Part shown: positions 16,541 through 26,295 of the stretch, in pieces
Position numbering within the stretch: position 1 is the stretch's first letter
How the letters are laid out: each line of letters opens with the position of its first letter
Notes under the pieces: model-generated
What the model was told of the DNA's origin: nothing
The model's database searches: none
Seen by the model: only the letters and a program-made list of their open reading frames with translations
Origin: UBA1351 sp964627665
Lineage (GTDB): Bacteria; Bacillota; Clostridia; Lachnospirales; Vallitaleaceae
DNA length: 64,000 bases
Assembly (NCBI GenBank): GCA_964627665.1
Contig: CAZVKG010000010.1
Location: 11,737 to 75,736, forward strand
Direction: 5' to 3'
Position numbers and translations under genes: made by a program

Positions 16541-17681
16541 ATTCAATATTCCCCTTTACAATGGTTTTCATGATTTCAAATTGGTCATTCATTATAACAA
16601 TATCTGCTTGCTTATCTTCTTCTAGTGAGCCGATTTGATGATCAAGCCCAAGATATCTTGCTTGGTTCATGGTAACAATGGGAAGGACTTGTTCCAGTCC
16701 TTCTTTCACATTTGCGTGAAAATTTTTCAAGCCTTCGTTTAATTTTAAAACACTCCCGGCAATCGTCCCTGAATCTAGTAAACATTTTCCATCAGAGACC
16801 GTCACTTTTTGTCCGCCTAATTCGTATTCTCCTTCTGTCAAGCCACCGGCTTGCATACAATCTGTTACCAGTAGGATTTTTTGTAAGCCCTTTGCCTTGA
16901 TAAATAGAGGGAAGATACCTTCATGGACGTGAAATCGGTCTGCGATAAGTTCTGTATAACAGTCCGATGTAAGCGCTGCGGTGACTACCCCAGGTTTTCG
17001 GTGATGCATGCCTGTCATCGCATTAAAGGTGTGGGTGGTTCCACAAGCCCCACATTCAAAGGCTGTCATTGCTTCTTCATAAGTTGCACTTGTATGACCA
17101 AGGGAAAAGTTAATAGACGCATGATATTTTTCTATAAATGCCAAGCTGCCTTCCACTTCCGGTGCAATGGTGATGACTTTGATTAAATCTAAATAGGGCT
17201 CAACGAGTTCCTCTTCTGGATGAATAATATACTCTCCCGGTTGCGCTCCTTTTTTTTCGGCATTTATAAAGGGCCCTTCTAAATGGACACCCACTATCGT
17301 CGCTCCATACGTTGTTTTTTCTTGTTCCTTCATGACCTCACGAACAGCATCCAAGGCTTTTGTAATGTCCGGTTTTGGCATGGTCATCGTTGTCGCTAAA
17401 AAGGACGTAACACCATTTTCAACCAATCCTTTTTTCATGGTATTTAAGGCCGTCGTCGTTCCATTCATAACATCAACACCTTGGTATCCATGAATATGTA
17501 CGTCAATAAATCCGGGGACGACAAAATTCCCCTCTGCATTTGTCTCTTCATCCATATGCTTTTTAATGTCTTCATACGCACTTTGGGTTAATATACTTTC
17601 AATTTTGTTTGAATATACAAGCACTTTTCCTTTTTGAAACTTTCCATCATAATATATCTGTCCATTTGTAATTGCTTTCAT
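16527..17681 (-). CDS. nagA: N-acetylglucosamine-6-phosphate deacetylase
   Basis: Amidohydrolase removing acetate from GlcNAc-6-phosphate to give glucosamine-6-phosphate for NagB. Motifs in order are metal-binding HIHGYQGVDVMNG, HLEGPFINAEKKGAQ, SLGHTSATYEEA, THTFNAMTGMHHR and the catalytic Asp in LLVTDCMQAGG. The product has 384 residues. A longer frame reaches 17723, but GGAGGTG lies 6 bases before the ATG at 17681 (MKAITNGQIYYDG), which fits the family start. It overlaps nagB by 14 bp. A putative ROK operator lies just upstream at 17695-17716. Confidence 0.96.
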   Translation of the reverse strand: MKAITNGQIYYDGKFQKGKVLVYSNKIESILTQSAYEDIKKHMDEETNAEGNFVVPGFIDVHIHGYQGVDVMNGTTTALNTMKKGLVENGVTSFLATTMTMPKPDITKALDAVREVMKEQEKTTYGATIVGVHLEGPFINAEKKGAQPGEYIIHPEEELVEPYLDLIKVITIAPEVEGSLAFIEKYHASINFSLGHTSATYEEAMTAFECGACGTTHTFNAMTGMHHRKPGVVTAALTSDCYTELIADRFHVHEGIFPLFIKAKGLQKILLVTDCMQAGGLTEGEYELGGQKVTVSDGKCLLDSGTIAGSVLKLNEGLKNFHANVKEGLEQVLPIVTMNQARYLGLDHQIGSLEEDKQADIVIMNDQFEIMKTIVKGNIEYENH

Positions 17682-17694
17682 TGCTACACCTCCA

Positions 17695-17716
17695 TTAGTA
17701 AACTTTGTTAACTTAT
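17695..17716 (-). promoter_or_regulatory. Putative ROK-regulator operator before nagA
   Basis: On the minus strand ATAAGTTAACAAAGTTTACT plus two bases agrees at 18 of 22 positions with a site at the promoter of the adjacent ROK gene (18913-18934). It sits between the ROK stop and the nagA ribosome site. Confidence 0.5.
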
Positions 17717-17743
17717 GTGACAAAAAGCGACTCTGCTATCACA

Positions 17744-18880
17744 TCACGCTTCTATAATTCGTTCAATCCCCATCAGTATAGCGCCCTTCACAGATGCATT
17801 TTCAATCATTGAACGATATAAATTGGTTTCAATCGGCGTCATTTGATTCACACGTTCTTGCAAATCATTGATCATCGTATCTTTTAAGTCAAACACCTGT
17901 CCGGTTAATATAACTTTTTGTATGTCTAAAACCAATGCGATATTTGTAATCGCAACCGCAAATTCTTCTAAAATCTCATCATATAGGTCTGTCACTTTAG
18001 AATCCGTATTGTGACTGAGTATCCCCTGTATATCACCAAAGGAAGCTTTTTGTCCGGTTAATTCTTGATAGCGGTCTCGAATTGCTTGAATACCAACCCG
18101 TTCTTCAAGGGTGTAATATTTTCCATCTTGCTGCTTCTTGGGCAGGATAAAGCCGATCTCTCCGGCTGCATTCCGTTCGCCTTCATAAAGGCGATGACTA
18201 ATAATAATACCGATTCCAACGCCTGTATGAGCACTGAGCAAATACAAGTTAGGTTCATCTTGGAAGATTCCATAGCGTTTTTCTGCCACAGCCGCTAAGT
18301 TAATATCATTTTTCACAAAAATAATGTTAACGTTTTTTGCCTTTAAAAATTTTTTCACTTCATGCAATAAAACTTCTTTATGACGGACATTGGTCAAATA
18401 GTAGCCGTCATTTTGACCGACAACTCCAGGATATGATATCACCACTTGAGATATTTTTGAAAGGTCAATATTTTGATCTTTCGCTTGGTCAAAATATCTA
18501 TCTAAGTATTGCTCCACTTGTTTCGGTTTATAAACATCTTCGACAGAAATCGTGTCATGAAGCAGCCATTCTCCACGTAAATTTGCAATGACAAGGTGAA
18601 AACTATCTTTTGATAAGTCGATTCCAAGGACATATTGGTAATTGGCATTAACATCAATAAGAATACCTTTTTTCCCAACTGCATTATCTTCCTTACCCAC
18701 TTCAATGATGCGCTTAGTCTGCAGTAATTCAGCAACATTTTTGGACACAGTGGGCTTAGATGACTCAAGGGCTTTGGCTATTTCCGCTCGAGTCATGGGC
18801 CCATTTTCAAAGAGAAGGGAAAAAATCATTTTTTGATTATCGCGTTTAATATCTGTTTGTGTACTTCCTTTAAATTCCAT
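17744..18880 (-). CDS. ROK family transcriptional regulator (NagC/XylR-like)
   Basis: Predicted sugar-responsive repressor. The N-terminal winged helix-turn-helix is at about 25-70 (MTRAEIAKALESSKPTVSKN). A ROK sugar-binding/ASKHA domain follows with VLGIDLSKDSFHLVIANL and HTGVGIGIIISHRLYEGER, then AAGEIGFILP. The CxCGxxGCxE zinc motif of classical ROK kinases and NagC is missing, so it is probably not a kinase and may sense ligand differently. It lies directly before nagA-nagB and after the GH94 gene, so amino-sugar control is the natural inference. Its own promoter carries a matching putative operator. Confidence 0.88.
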   Translation of the reverse strand: MEFKGSTQTDIKRDNQKMIFSLLFENGPMTRAEIAKALESSKPTVSKNVAELLQTKRIIEVGKEDNAVGKKGILIDVNANYQYVLGIDLSKDSFHLVIANLRGEWLLHDTISVEDVYKPKQVEQYLDRYFDQAKDQNIDLSKISQVVISYPGVVGQNDGYYLTNVRHKEVLLHEVKKFLKAKNVNIIFVKNDINLAAVAEKRYGIFQDEPNLYLLSAHTGVGIGIIISHRLYEGERNAAGEIGFILPKKQQDGKYYTLEERVGIQAIRDRYQELTGQKASFGDIQGILSHNTDSKVTDLYDEILEEFAVAITNIALVLDIQKVILTGQVFDLKDTMINDLQERVNQMTPIETNLYRSMIENASVKGAILMGIERIIEA

Positions 18881-18912
18881 GTCGTCTCCTAAAATAATAT
18901 GTCCTATTCAAG

Positions 18913-18962
18913 TAAGTAAAGTTTATTAACTTAAATATATCATGGGATTTTTCTCTTGTCAA
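18913..18962 (-). promoter_or_regulatory. Sigma-A promoter and operator of ROK-nagA-nagB
   Basis: On the minus strand TTGACA (18962-18957), 17 bp, TATATT (18939-18934). The segment immediately downstream (18934-18913) holds AAGTTAATAAACTT, a near-palindrome, and matches the site before nagA. Its position over the start of transcription fits repression. Confidence 0.7.
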
Positions 18963-18969
18963 TGGGCTT

Positions 18970-21525
18970 TTACATATCGACCACTTCGATTATGATTTCT
19001 TTTTCAAAACTCTGGATTGTTTCATCCGGAATCAATAGTTTATGCATCTGCATTGTGGAATCATACTCACCTTGATACAAGACACCATTAATTTTAAATT
19101 CACGATTACTTGTATGCTCTGTAGGTTTTCCTATATATTTCAACAAAACATTATGATTGAGATATTTAATCCGCAACGACATGGTCTCAAAAATCTGATA
19201 GCGACTGGGCTGAATAAGCAATCCGCCTAATACGGGTTCAAACCCAAGCACGTAGCGAACAAAAAGTTTAAAGAGAACATTTGAGCTACCGGTTTGCCAG
19301 TCTTGCATGGATTCACCATCAATGTGGAATTCTTCATTATCTCCATAAGAATTGGGCAGTACAAAGGGTGAGACAGAAACCTCTTCATGAGTGAAGGGGA
19401 ATAGTTTTTCAAGTTGCTCCCATGCTAACTCTCCTTCACCAATAGCAAAGAGGCTCATAACGGCAAACATACTAGCATGGATATATGTAGCTCCATTTTC
19501 TGCCGTTCCTTTGGGTAAATTGGGAATACGCCCAACGCCTTGAATTCCTTTTTCAAAATACGGTTCAAAAGTTTTATACCCATATTTTGAGTCCAAGCGC
19601 TTATATGCCTTCAAAATATAGTCACGATGCTTACGATTATGAGGGTCCACTTGAAGAAAACCAGATAAAATCCAAAAGGCTTGACTTGTTAATCCGTCGC
19701 GAGCGACACCATCCGGATCATTGCGGCTACCCACTAAATAAGATTTTTGATCACCCCAGCCATGAATAATATGGTCACCATCAATGGCATGAATAAGTAA
19801 ACCCTCTTTTATTTGGTCTTTTGCTTTTACATAGGCTTCTTTTCTTAGGCTTAAGGCATCATATAAATGACAATATCGCTTTTGTTCTTCTAAATGTGTC
19901 AATAATTCTAACATTTCACAAAGATTTTGATAAACTTGAAGGGTTGCCATCACAGACACGCCGGATCCGTACTCTTTGTTAGAATCTTGACTTCTACCTA
20001 GACCATCAAGTGCATCATTCCAATCTCCATAGAGTGCAAGGACACATTTTGTATTGTCATGATCCCGATTTTCAAGTAAATAATCCATAATTCTAATCAT
20101 GTGCATCAGCACGGATTCCTTAACATTATTTTTTTTGGCGATATGCTTATGCTGGTCAATAAAATCATAGTATCCACATTCTTCATCTAAGAAGGACCAA
20201 TCTTTGGTAAAACGAAGATAGGTCATAATGGTTGAAATAACCCACACACCTTGATCAATAAAAGGACGAAGATCCATGGCCGGCAGACTGTTTGCATGCT
20301 TGGGCAGTGAATATTGTCGTGGCAATTGACCAGATAAGCTTGTAAAATCAAGTGCTTCTAGCATCTTCACCTTGGCTTTATGTGGCTCATAAAACAAATA
20401 CGCTTCTAGGGCTTGAAAAATATCACGGATACCGATTAGGGAAAAGTGTGATAGCTGAATATATCCTTTAATCTCAGAGCAAAAGGTCACTTGTTCTTTT
20501 AAATGGTACATAAATCCATTCATAATGGCCGGCGAAATATCTTCTCCACCACAAACTTCAATCAAATATTCTTGCTCTTTATCTTCATTTTCCTCTTGAT
20601 TTACTAGCTCGCCTTGCTCAAAAGTATCTCGCGAAAAAAGCATTTCAGCACGATATTCTACTTCATCTTTCAATCGATAGCTTATAAAATCACCACAAAT
20701 TCCGATTTCCGTAAACGACGTTGCATGAATCCCATCCCCTATATCTTCATTGCGGAAGACAGTTGCGGTATGCAAAGATGACCGGCTTCCTCCCACATAT
20801 TGATAACGGGACGTTGTATGGCTTGCACCAATAATGCTCTCCGGTTTGTTCACCTCTGTTCGAATAAGCCCATAATTGGTTGCCATAGAATCTCTATCGC
20901 GTTCTTCATAGGTTTCGATGATATAATTGCCTAATTGATTATCCTCTTGGTAGCGAACTTGCCGAAACCAACGATCCGTTGAATTTTCCACTAAGGCATT
21001 TTTTAAAAAAGGATTAAAATAAGCACTAGTAAAAACGGTCAATGGCTTATTTGTTTTATTGATCATCCATAATCTATAATATATTTTTCCTTCTTTGATA
21101 TAGGTCACAAGGGCTGTCGTTAGCATAACTGTGTCCGTAATATAATATGTTGCTGACTGACTAAAAACAGTAAAGCGTATTAGTTCCTTAGGTTCTTCAG
21201 CCATAATTGGTACGGACATACAGGAGAACTTATGCTTTTCGCCTTTAACGCCTGCAAAAAATGCAATTTTAGGCTCTGCGCCTTCACTTGCTCGTAAAAA
21301 TGGTGAAAACAAGCCTTCATTACAATGAATATAACCGGACCCATAGGTCCAATAATTAAAACCATCTGCTCCATAAGGATACCTAACATCCCCCTTATCT
21401 GTCGGAAACATCAGAATATCTCTACCAATAAAATATCCGCCGGGAATCTTGCCTTCACTTAGTTTGGAATCTCCGGCTTGTATGCGCCGGTACCAATCTA
21501 AATATATATCAATATTTTCTCTCAT
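18970..21525 (-). CDS. GH94-family glycoside phosphorylase (probably chitobiose-type)
   Basis: Cytoplasmic inverting phosphorylase of the cellobiose/chitobiose phosphorylase family. The N-terminal sugar-binding beta domain starts near YGADGFNYWTYGSGYIHCNE. The (alpha/alpha)6 barrel holds DLRPFIDQGV near 420 and the catalytic Asp in LYGDWNDALDGLG near 500. ENGATYIHASMFAVMSLFAI, then DWQTGSSNVLFKL and VRYVLGFEP, complete the pattern. 851 residues, no signal peptide. I choose the ATG at 21525 (AGGTG six bases before) over a GTG at 21534. Neighbours NagA/NagB, a ROK regulator and a hexose-phosphate mutase suggest N,N'-diacetylchitobiose as substrate, giving GlcNAc-1-phosphate; cellobiose or another disaccharide cannot be excluded. 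Confidence 0.82.
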   Translation of the reverse strand: MRENIDIYLDWYRRIQAGDSKLSEGKIPGGYFIGRDILMFPTDKGDVRYPYGADGFNYWTYGSGYIHCNEGLFSPFLRASEGAEPKIAFFAGVKGEKHKFSCMSVPIMAEEPKELIRFTVFSQSATYYITDTVMLTTALVTYIKEGKIYYRLWMINKTNKPLTVFTSAYFNPFLKNALVENSTDRWFRQVRYQEDNQLGNYIIETYEERDRDSMATNYGLIRTEVNKPESIIGASHTTSRYQYVGGSRSSLHTATVFRNEDIGDGIHATSFTEIGICGDFISYRLKDEVEYRAEMLFSRDTFEQGELVNQEENEDKEQEYLIEVCGGEDISPAIMNGFMYHLKEQVTFCSEIKGYIQLSHFSLIGIRDIFQALEAYLFYEPHKAKVKMLEALDFTSLSGQLPRQYSLPKHANSLPAMDLRPFIDQGVWVISTIMTYLRFTKDWSFLDEECGYYDFIDQHKHIAKKNNVKESVLMHMIRIMDYLLENRDHDNTKCVLALYGDWNDALDGLGRSQDSNKEYGSGVSVMATLQVYQNLCEMLELLTHLEEQKRYCHLYDALSLRKEAYVKAKDQIKEGLLIHAIDGDHIIHGWGDQKSYLVGSRNDPDGVARDGLTSQAFWILSGFLQVDPHNRKHRDYILKAYKRLDSKYGYKTFEPYFEKGIQGVGRIPNLPKGTAENGATYIHASMFAVMSLFAIGEGELAWEQLEKLFPFTHEEVSVSPFVLPNSYGDNEEFHIDGESMQDWQTGSSNVLFKLFVRYVLGFEPVLGGLLIQPSRYQIFETMSLRIKYLNHNVLLKYIGKPTEHTSNREFKINGVLYQGEYDSTMQMHKLLIPDETIQSFEKEIIIEVVDM

Positions 21526-21530
21526 TCCAA

Positions 21531-23108
21531 TCACCTACCTCTGAATACTTTTTCAAAAACTGCTTCAAATGTACTTTCAATAATTCCACCTGTTATAATC
21601 ACAATATCCGCATATTCACTCAAGAGTTTTGCGTCCATTGGGCTTCGTGATGCAATAGCAATAATAGGTTTATCGGGACAGTAAGCTCGAATCTCTTTTA
21701 GCACATCGATTTGTCGTGTAAATCGATACGCATTTACCGTGCTAAATATAATAACGTCTGAAATAATTCCTACATCGGTCAAACTAATAATTTCTTCATC
21801 CGTTGGATGCCATGGCATAATCGCTTCCTTAATTTCTTGATGTCCTGTGACTTTTTTCAAAATGTCTCTTAATGAAAGATCATATAAATTGGTGGCATCG
21901 CTCATAACTAATCGGGCGGGGTTACCAAAGACAATACCCACTTTTTTATTTTCAAGTTTAATCGGAAGGTCTTCTTGTTTTCCTTTGTATAAAACAATTC
22001 CTTTTTTGGCAATATCTTTAGATAATTTTTTTCCTGCTTGGTGATCAATGGTATTTATCGCTTGGTCTTTAGTCGATTGTTCCTTGCCCAACTCTTCTTT
22101 TGCTTTTAAAATACGATAGGCTGCATCATTAATACGTTGTTCACTGATATCCCCTGTTTGAACGCACTTATCAACATAATCGACAAACCAGTCACTTGCA
22201 CATGTGGATATAATAAGATCTGAACCCGCATTAATCGCTAATTTTATAGATTCTTTTTCTCCATATTCATTAAGGATGGCTTTCATGACTAAATCATCCG
22301 TAACAACTAATCCCTTAAACCCAAGCTTTTCTCTAAGATAACTAATGACTTTGGGCGAGAGGGATGCAGGTAAGGTCGGGTCTAGAGCCTCAAATATACC
22401 GTGATGTGTCATAATACAGTTTAATCCCTTTTCTATTGCTTGTTTAAAGGGTACCATCTCGACGGATTCTAAGCGTTTAATCGGCTCCGGATTTCGATCG
22501 ACTTGAAAATGGGTGTCAACTTCTGTAATTCGCATTCCCGGAAAATGTTTTCCGCATGCATAGAGTCCTTCTGACTGCATTCCACTAATAAAGGCACTCC
22601 CCATATCTGCGACAACCTGAGGGTCCGTAGAATATCTACGATTATCTACAATGGGTACACCAAATTGTGCATCATAGTCCACATCTAAAACAGGTGCATA
22701 ACATAAGTTAATACCGGCATAACGAAGCTCTTGACCTACATGATGTCCTTGTTGCTTGGCAAGATCTTGATCATTGGCAAAACCTAATGTCATATTTCCC
22801 GGGAAGATTGTCGTCCCGTTAAAAATTGCCGTAAGTTGTCCGCCTTCTTGATCAATCGTCAGCCAAAACGGGATATGATGTTTACTTTCCCTAATATGGC
22901 TATTAATTTCTTCTGTCATGGTCTTTAACTGATGAAGACTTTTAACATTATTGCCGGAAAAAAAAATGAATCCGCCCAATTGGTCCTTACGATTCATTTC
23001 TACAAATTTTTCCGGCATATTATCATATCCTTGATAATATTGAAGAAACATCTGAGCGATTTTTTCCTTCAATGTCATTTGCTCAAACACTTGGTCTGCT
23101 ATAAACAT
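21531..23108 (-). CDS. GH3 family beta-N-acetylglucosaminidase / phosphorylase (NagZ-like)
   Basis: 525-residue GH3 protein with the NagZ-type layout. An N-terminal TIM barrel has FWLTIDQEGGQLTAIF, KHFPGMRITEVDTHF (the D-x-H acid/base loop of this subfamily) and the nucleophile Asp in VTDDLVMKAI. A second alpha/beta domain runs from about 360 to the end. There is no signal peptide, so it is cytoplasmic. Several NagZ-type GH3 enzymes act as phosphorylases rather than hydrolases. The linked phosphohexomutase makes that attractive, but sequence alone does not decide. It lies 10 bp after the mutase and touches the GH94 gene, so it belongs to one operon. Confidence 0.88.
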   Translation of the reverse strand: MFIADQVFEQMTLKEKIAQMFLQYYQGYDNMPEKFVEMNRKDQLGGFIFFSGNNVKSLHQLKTMTEEINSHIRESKHHIPFWLTIDQEGGQLTAIFNGTTIFPGNMTLGFANDQDLAKQQGHHVGQELRYAGINLCYAPVLDVDYDAQFGVPIVDNRRYSTDPQVVADMGSAFISGMQSEGLYACGKHFPGMRITEVDTHFQVDRNPEPIKRLESVEMVPFKQAIEKGLNCIMTHHGIFEALDPTLPASLSPKVISYLREKLGFKGLVVTDDLVMKAILNEYGEKESIKLAINAGSDLIISTCASDWFVDYVDKCVQTGDISEQRINDAAYRILKAKEELGKEQSTKDQAINTIDHQAGKKLSKDIAKKGIVLYKGKQEDLPIKLENKKVGIVFGNPARLVMSDATNLYDLSLRDILKKVTGHQEIKEAIMPWHPTDEEIISLTDVGIISDVIIFSTVNAYRFTRQIDVLKEIRAYCPDKPIIAIASRSPMDAKLLSEYADIVIITGGIIESTFEAVFEKVFRGR

Positions 23109-23117
23109 ATGTGCCTC

Positions 23118-24530
23118 CTATATTTTTAAAAATTCTTTCATTGTCTGAATGTATGTATTGGCTATTTCGATACTTGAATCTTCTGCAAAAATTCTAAGTA
23201 AGGGTTCTGTTCCTGAAAATCGTGCGATGATCCAACCACCGTTTTCAAAATATACCTTGACGCCATCCTCATAAGAAATGTGATCAATGTCCTCACCAAA
23301 ATCCGGAACACTGCGTTCTTCATAAAGCAAATGTAGCAAACGGTCTTTTTCTTTGGGATGAAATTCTAAATTAGCTTCAGTCATTTCAAAGGATCCATAG
23401 GTATCTTCAATCACATTTAACATTTCACCTAAACGCTTTCCGGTTACGGAAATCATCTCCACTAATAGCCCGGCTGCAAAGATACCGTCTTTTCCATTGA
23501 CATGTCCTTTTATGGTCAAGCCACCACTACTTTCGCCACCGATAATTGCATCTGTCTCTTGCATCTTGGCGGATACGTATTTAAAGCCAACCGGAACTTC
23601 ATAACATTCTTGCCCGTGTTTTTGTGCAATTACATCCAGTAGATGGGTCGTTGCAATATTTCGAACAACACCACCTTGCCACTTTTTATAGTCGAGAAGA
23701 TAATTATAGAGTAAGGCCATAATCTTATTAGGATGGATGAAGTCGCCTAACTCATCAATAATCCCTAATCGGTCTGCGTCACCATCGGTTCCGATGCCTA
23801 AATCGTAGTTTTTTTCTACAACAAAGTCACTGAGTCGGGTGAGTGTCTGTGCACTTGGCGAAGGTAAGCGCCCACCAAACATGGTGTCATGACGATCATG
23901 AATCACATCGACATCACAACGGGCCGACATTAAAATCGTCTGTAACGATGTCTTTGATACTCCAAACATGGGATCAAGAAGTATTTTTAAATGTTTGTTT
24001 CGAATTGCCTCTACATCAAGCATACTAAGGATGGTATCTATATAATCATTAAAGGGACTGATTAAATGTATTTTTCCTTCACTAAGCCCTTCATCATAAG
24101 AGCATCTATTTATATTTTCATCACCTAACATATTTGCTTTTAATTCAATGCGATCGGTGACCGTCACATCGGAATCGCGTCCCTCTCGAACAAAGACTTT
24201 GATTCCATTGTATTCTGCCGGGTTATGACTAGCTGTTACTGCCATTCCATAGGCACACTTATACTGTTCAACCGCATACATAATAATCGGCGTCGGGGCT
24301 TCAGTATCAATCAGCCATACACCAATATTATTTCCTGCAAAAACTTCACTCAACCAATGCGCTGATCGATTGGATAAGAAGCGTCGGTCATAACCAATAA
24401 CAATACCTGCCTCTGCTACATTTTCATCCTTCATCATATCGACCACTGCTTGCGCTATACGCTCAATATTTTCCCGTGTAAATTCATCACCAATAATTGC
24501 TCGCCAGCCACCTGTTCCAAATTTGATCAT
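23118..24530 (-). CDS. Phosphohexomutase (alpha-D-phosphohexomutase superfamily)
   Basis: Interconverts hexose-1- and hexose-6-phosphates via a phosphoserine. All four family loops are present: the catalytic Ser loop TASHNPAEYNGIKV near 100, metal-binding GTDGDADRLG near 240, sugar-binding IIGGESSGGLTI near 325, and the phosphate loop ARFSGTEPLLRIF near 440. A GTG at 24539 is in frame, but AGGTG is better placed for the ATG at 24530 (MIKFGTGGW), giving 470 residues. Lying between the importer and the GH3/GH94 genes, it most likely turns GlcNAc-1-phosphate from phosphorolysis into GlcNAc-6-phosphate for NagA. Substrate preference is inferred. Confidence 0.88.
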   Translation of the reverse strand: MIKFGTGGWRAIIGDEFTRENIERIAQAVVDMMKDENVAEAGIVIGYDRRFLSNRSAHWLSEVFAGNNIGVWLIDTEAPTPIIMYAVEQYKCAYGMAVTASHNPAEYNGIKVFVREGRDSDVTVTDRIELKANMLGDENINRCSYDEGLSEGKIHLISPFNDYIDTILSMLDVEAIRNKHLKILLDPMFGVSKTSLQTILMSARCDVDVIHDRHDTMFGGRLPSPSAQTLTRLSDFVVEKNYDLGIGTDGDADRLGIIDELGDFIHPNKIMALLYNYLLDYKKWQGGVVRNIATTHLLDVIAQKHGQECYEVPVGFKYVSAKMQETDAIIGGESSGGLTIKGHVNGKDGIFAAGLLVEMISVTGKRLGEMLNVIEDTYGSFEMTEANLEFHPKEKDRLLHLLYEERSVPDFGEDIDHISYEDGVKVYFENGGWIIARFSGTEPLLRIFAEDSSIEIANTYIQTMKEFLKI

Positions 24531-24539
24531 CGTCGTCAC

Positions 24540-25364
24540 CTACCCTTTCACTGCCCCTGATGTCATGCCTTCAATAATAAACTGTTGCGCGAAGATATAT
24601 ACAAGTACAATCGGAATAACAATAATTGCAATAACCGCTGCCATCAAGCCATAATCCGTCCCATATTGTGAGCTAATATCTGTTAATAGAACATTAATCG
24701 GCATTTTATCTCGAGTCCGAAGGATAATCAATGCTGAAAACAAGTCATTATAGGACCACAAAAAGACGAAAATACTTACTGCAGCTAAGGATGGTTTTGT
24801 AATCGGCAATACGATTCTCTTGAACACTTGAAAGGATGAACACCCTTCAATAAAGGCCGCTTCTTCCATTTCAATGGGAATTGTACTCATATAAGATGTA
24901 AGTACAGAAATGGTAAAGGCTAAGTTTCCGGCAATTTGTGGAAGAATCAGTCCTAAATGGTTATTAAACAGATTCAATTTCAGTAAAATCCCAAAAACAG
25001 GTACAATGGTTGCAAAAATCGGAATCATAAGCGAGGATATAACCAACCCTTGAATAAGAACTTTGCTTTTAAAACGAAACCGGGCTAAGGTATATGCTGC
25101 CATAGAACCAAACAGTATTACGAAAAATACCACGGATACCGAGATAATTAGGGAATTGACGTATCCTTGTAATATATTATTTTCAAGCGCCGTTTGATAG
25201 TTTTCTAAAAAAAAGCGTTGGGGAAGCGAAAACGAATTCATGATAATCTCTTGTGTATCTTTAAATGAATTCAAAACAACCCATATGAGTGGATAGATTG
25301 TTGTCAACGCCCACAGGGCTAATACGCTATACATAAGTATTGACAAAACTCTATTTTTTTTCAT
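24540..25364 (-). CDS. Carbohydrate ABC transporter permease (MalG/MsmG type)
   Basis: Membrane subunit of a CUT1 sugar importer, 274 residues with six predicted membrane segments. The first is MYSVLALWALTTIYPLIWVV, after which comes NSFKDTQEII, typical of this subfamily. The EAA loop that contacts the ATPase reads EMEEAAFIEGCSSFQVFKRI. The C-terminus FIIEGMTSGAVKG is characteristic of MalG-type permeases. It follows its partner permease by 17 bp and precedes the mutase gene. No ATPase gene is in the window; such systems commonly share a separate MsmK/MsmX ATPase. Confidence 0.93.
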   Translation of the reverse strand: MKKNRVLSILMYSVLALWALTTIYPLIWVVLNSFKDTQEIIMNSFSLPQRFFLENYQTALENNILQGYVNSLIISVSVVFFVILFGSMAAYTLARFRFKSKVLIQGLVISSLMIPIFATIVPVFGILLKLNLFNNHLGLILPQIAGNLAFTISVLTSYMSTIPIEMEEAAFIEGCSSFQVFKRIVLPITKPSLAAVSIFVFLWSYNDLFSALIILRTRDKMPINVLLTDISSQYGTDYGLMAAVIAIIVIPIVLVYIFAQQFIIEGMTSGAVKG

Positions 25365-25381
25365 GTTTTTCCTCTTTTCTC

Positions 25382-26251
25382 TTAATACGTAAATTCTTCT
25401 TGTCGAAATACACGATTCACAATAAATGATACAATCAAACCAATAGCAACGATAACAACTGAAATCGAGGCTCCATAACCAAAGGCTTCATCAATAAATG
25501 TTTTTTGATACATATACAATCCAAGGACTTGGGATGCATTTAAGGGTCCTCCGTTTGTAATAACAAGGACAAGATCAAAAACTTTTAAGGTTCCTGTAAT
25601 CGCCAAGACTAAGCATGTAATCAATACGTTACGAATCAGTGGGATTGTAATATAAATCAGTTTCTTAAAACCTGTTACACCATCGAGCATGGCTGATTCA
25701 TAGAGGGATTTGGGAATTTGTTTAATTGCTGTTAACATCAATACAAAATAAAAGCCAATGTATTGCCAGATAGTAGGAATGGCGATGATTTCCAGTGCTG
25801 CTTCAACCGACTTCCAAACCCTTGCTTCGCCACCAAAATTAAGGATGATATTATTGAGTAATCCACCGTCATACGCGTAGAAAAGATTGAACATCATTCC
25901 AATCGCTGTTGCCGAGATAACAATCGGAAAGAAAAATACGGTTTGAAAAAAGCGATCTCCTTTAGGAATACTATTCACTAATACGGCTAGTATGAGCGCT
26001 ACACCCAGTTCAAAAACCACAACATAAAACATTAAAACAAATGTATTTTTGATTGCCACTTGCATCGTTTGATCGCCTATCATTCGACGATAGTTATCGA
26101 TGCCTATAAATGCTGAATTCACATAGCCATCCGATGCGTAAAAACTCTTTATGATATTCATGAAAAATGGATAGAATAGAAATACCGTCATAAAAAGCAG
26201 GGCCGGAAACAAAAAAAGCGTGATTGTCTTTTTATTTTCATATAGTTTCAT
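25382..26251 (-). CDS. Carbohydrate ABC transporter permease (MalF/UgpA type)
   Basis: First permease of the CUT1 importer, 289 residues with six predicted membrane helices (TITLFLFPALLFMTVFLFYP is the first). The loop SFYASDGYVNSAFIGIDNYRR is typical of the family, and the EAA motif reads LYESAMLDGVTGFKKLIYIT. It sits between the binding protein and the second permease. A hairpin between it and the binding-protein gene probably sets lower expression than that of the binding protein. Confidence 0.93.
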   Translation of the reverse strand: MKLYENKKTITLFLFPALLFMTVFLFYPFFMNIIKSFYASDGYVNSAFIGIDNYRRMIGDQTMQVAIKNTFVLMFYVVVFELGVALILAVLVNSIPKGDRFFQTVFFFPIVISATAIGMMFNLFYAYDGGLLNNIILNFGGEARVWKSVEAALEIIAIPTIWQYIGFYFVLMLTAIKQIPKSLYESAMLDGVTGFKKLIYITIPLIRNVLITCLVLAITGTLKVFDLVLVITNGGPLNASQVLGLYMYQKTFIDEAFGYGASISVVIVAIGLIVSFIVNRVFRQEEFTY

Positions 26252-26295
26252 TTTATTACCCCTTTTTATATTTTATTACCATTTAAAGGTAAAAA

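Noticed and set aside
17682..17723. N-terminal extension of nagA
   Set aside because: It would run through the putative operator and lacks a ribosome site; the ATG at 17681 has GGAGGTG and matches the family start.
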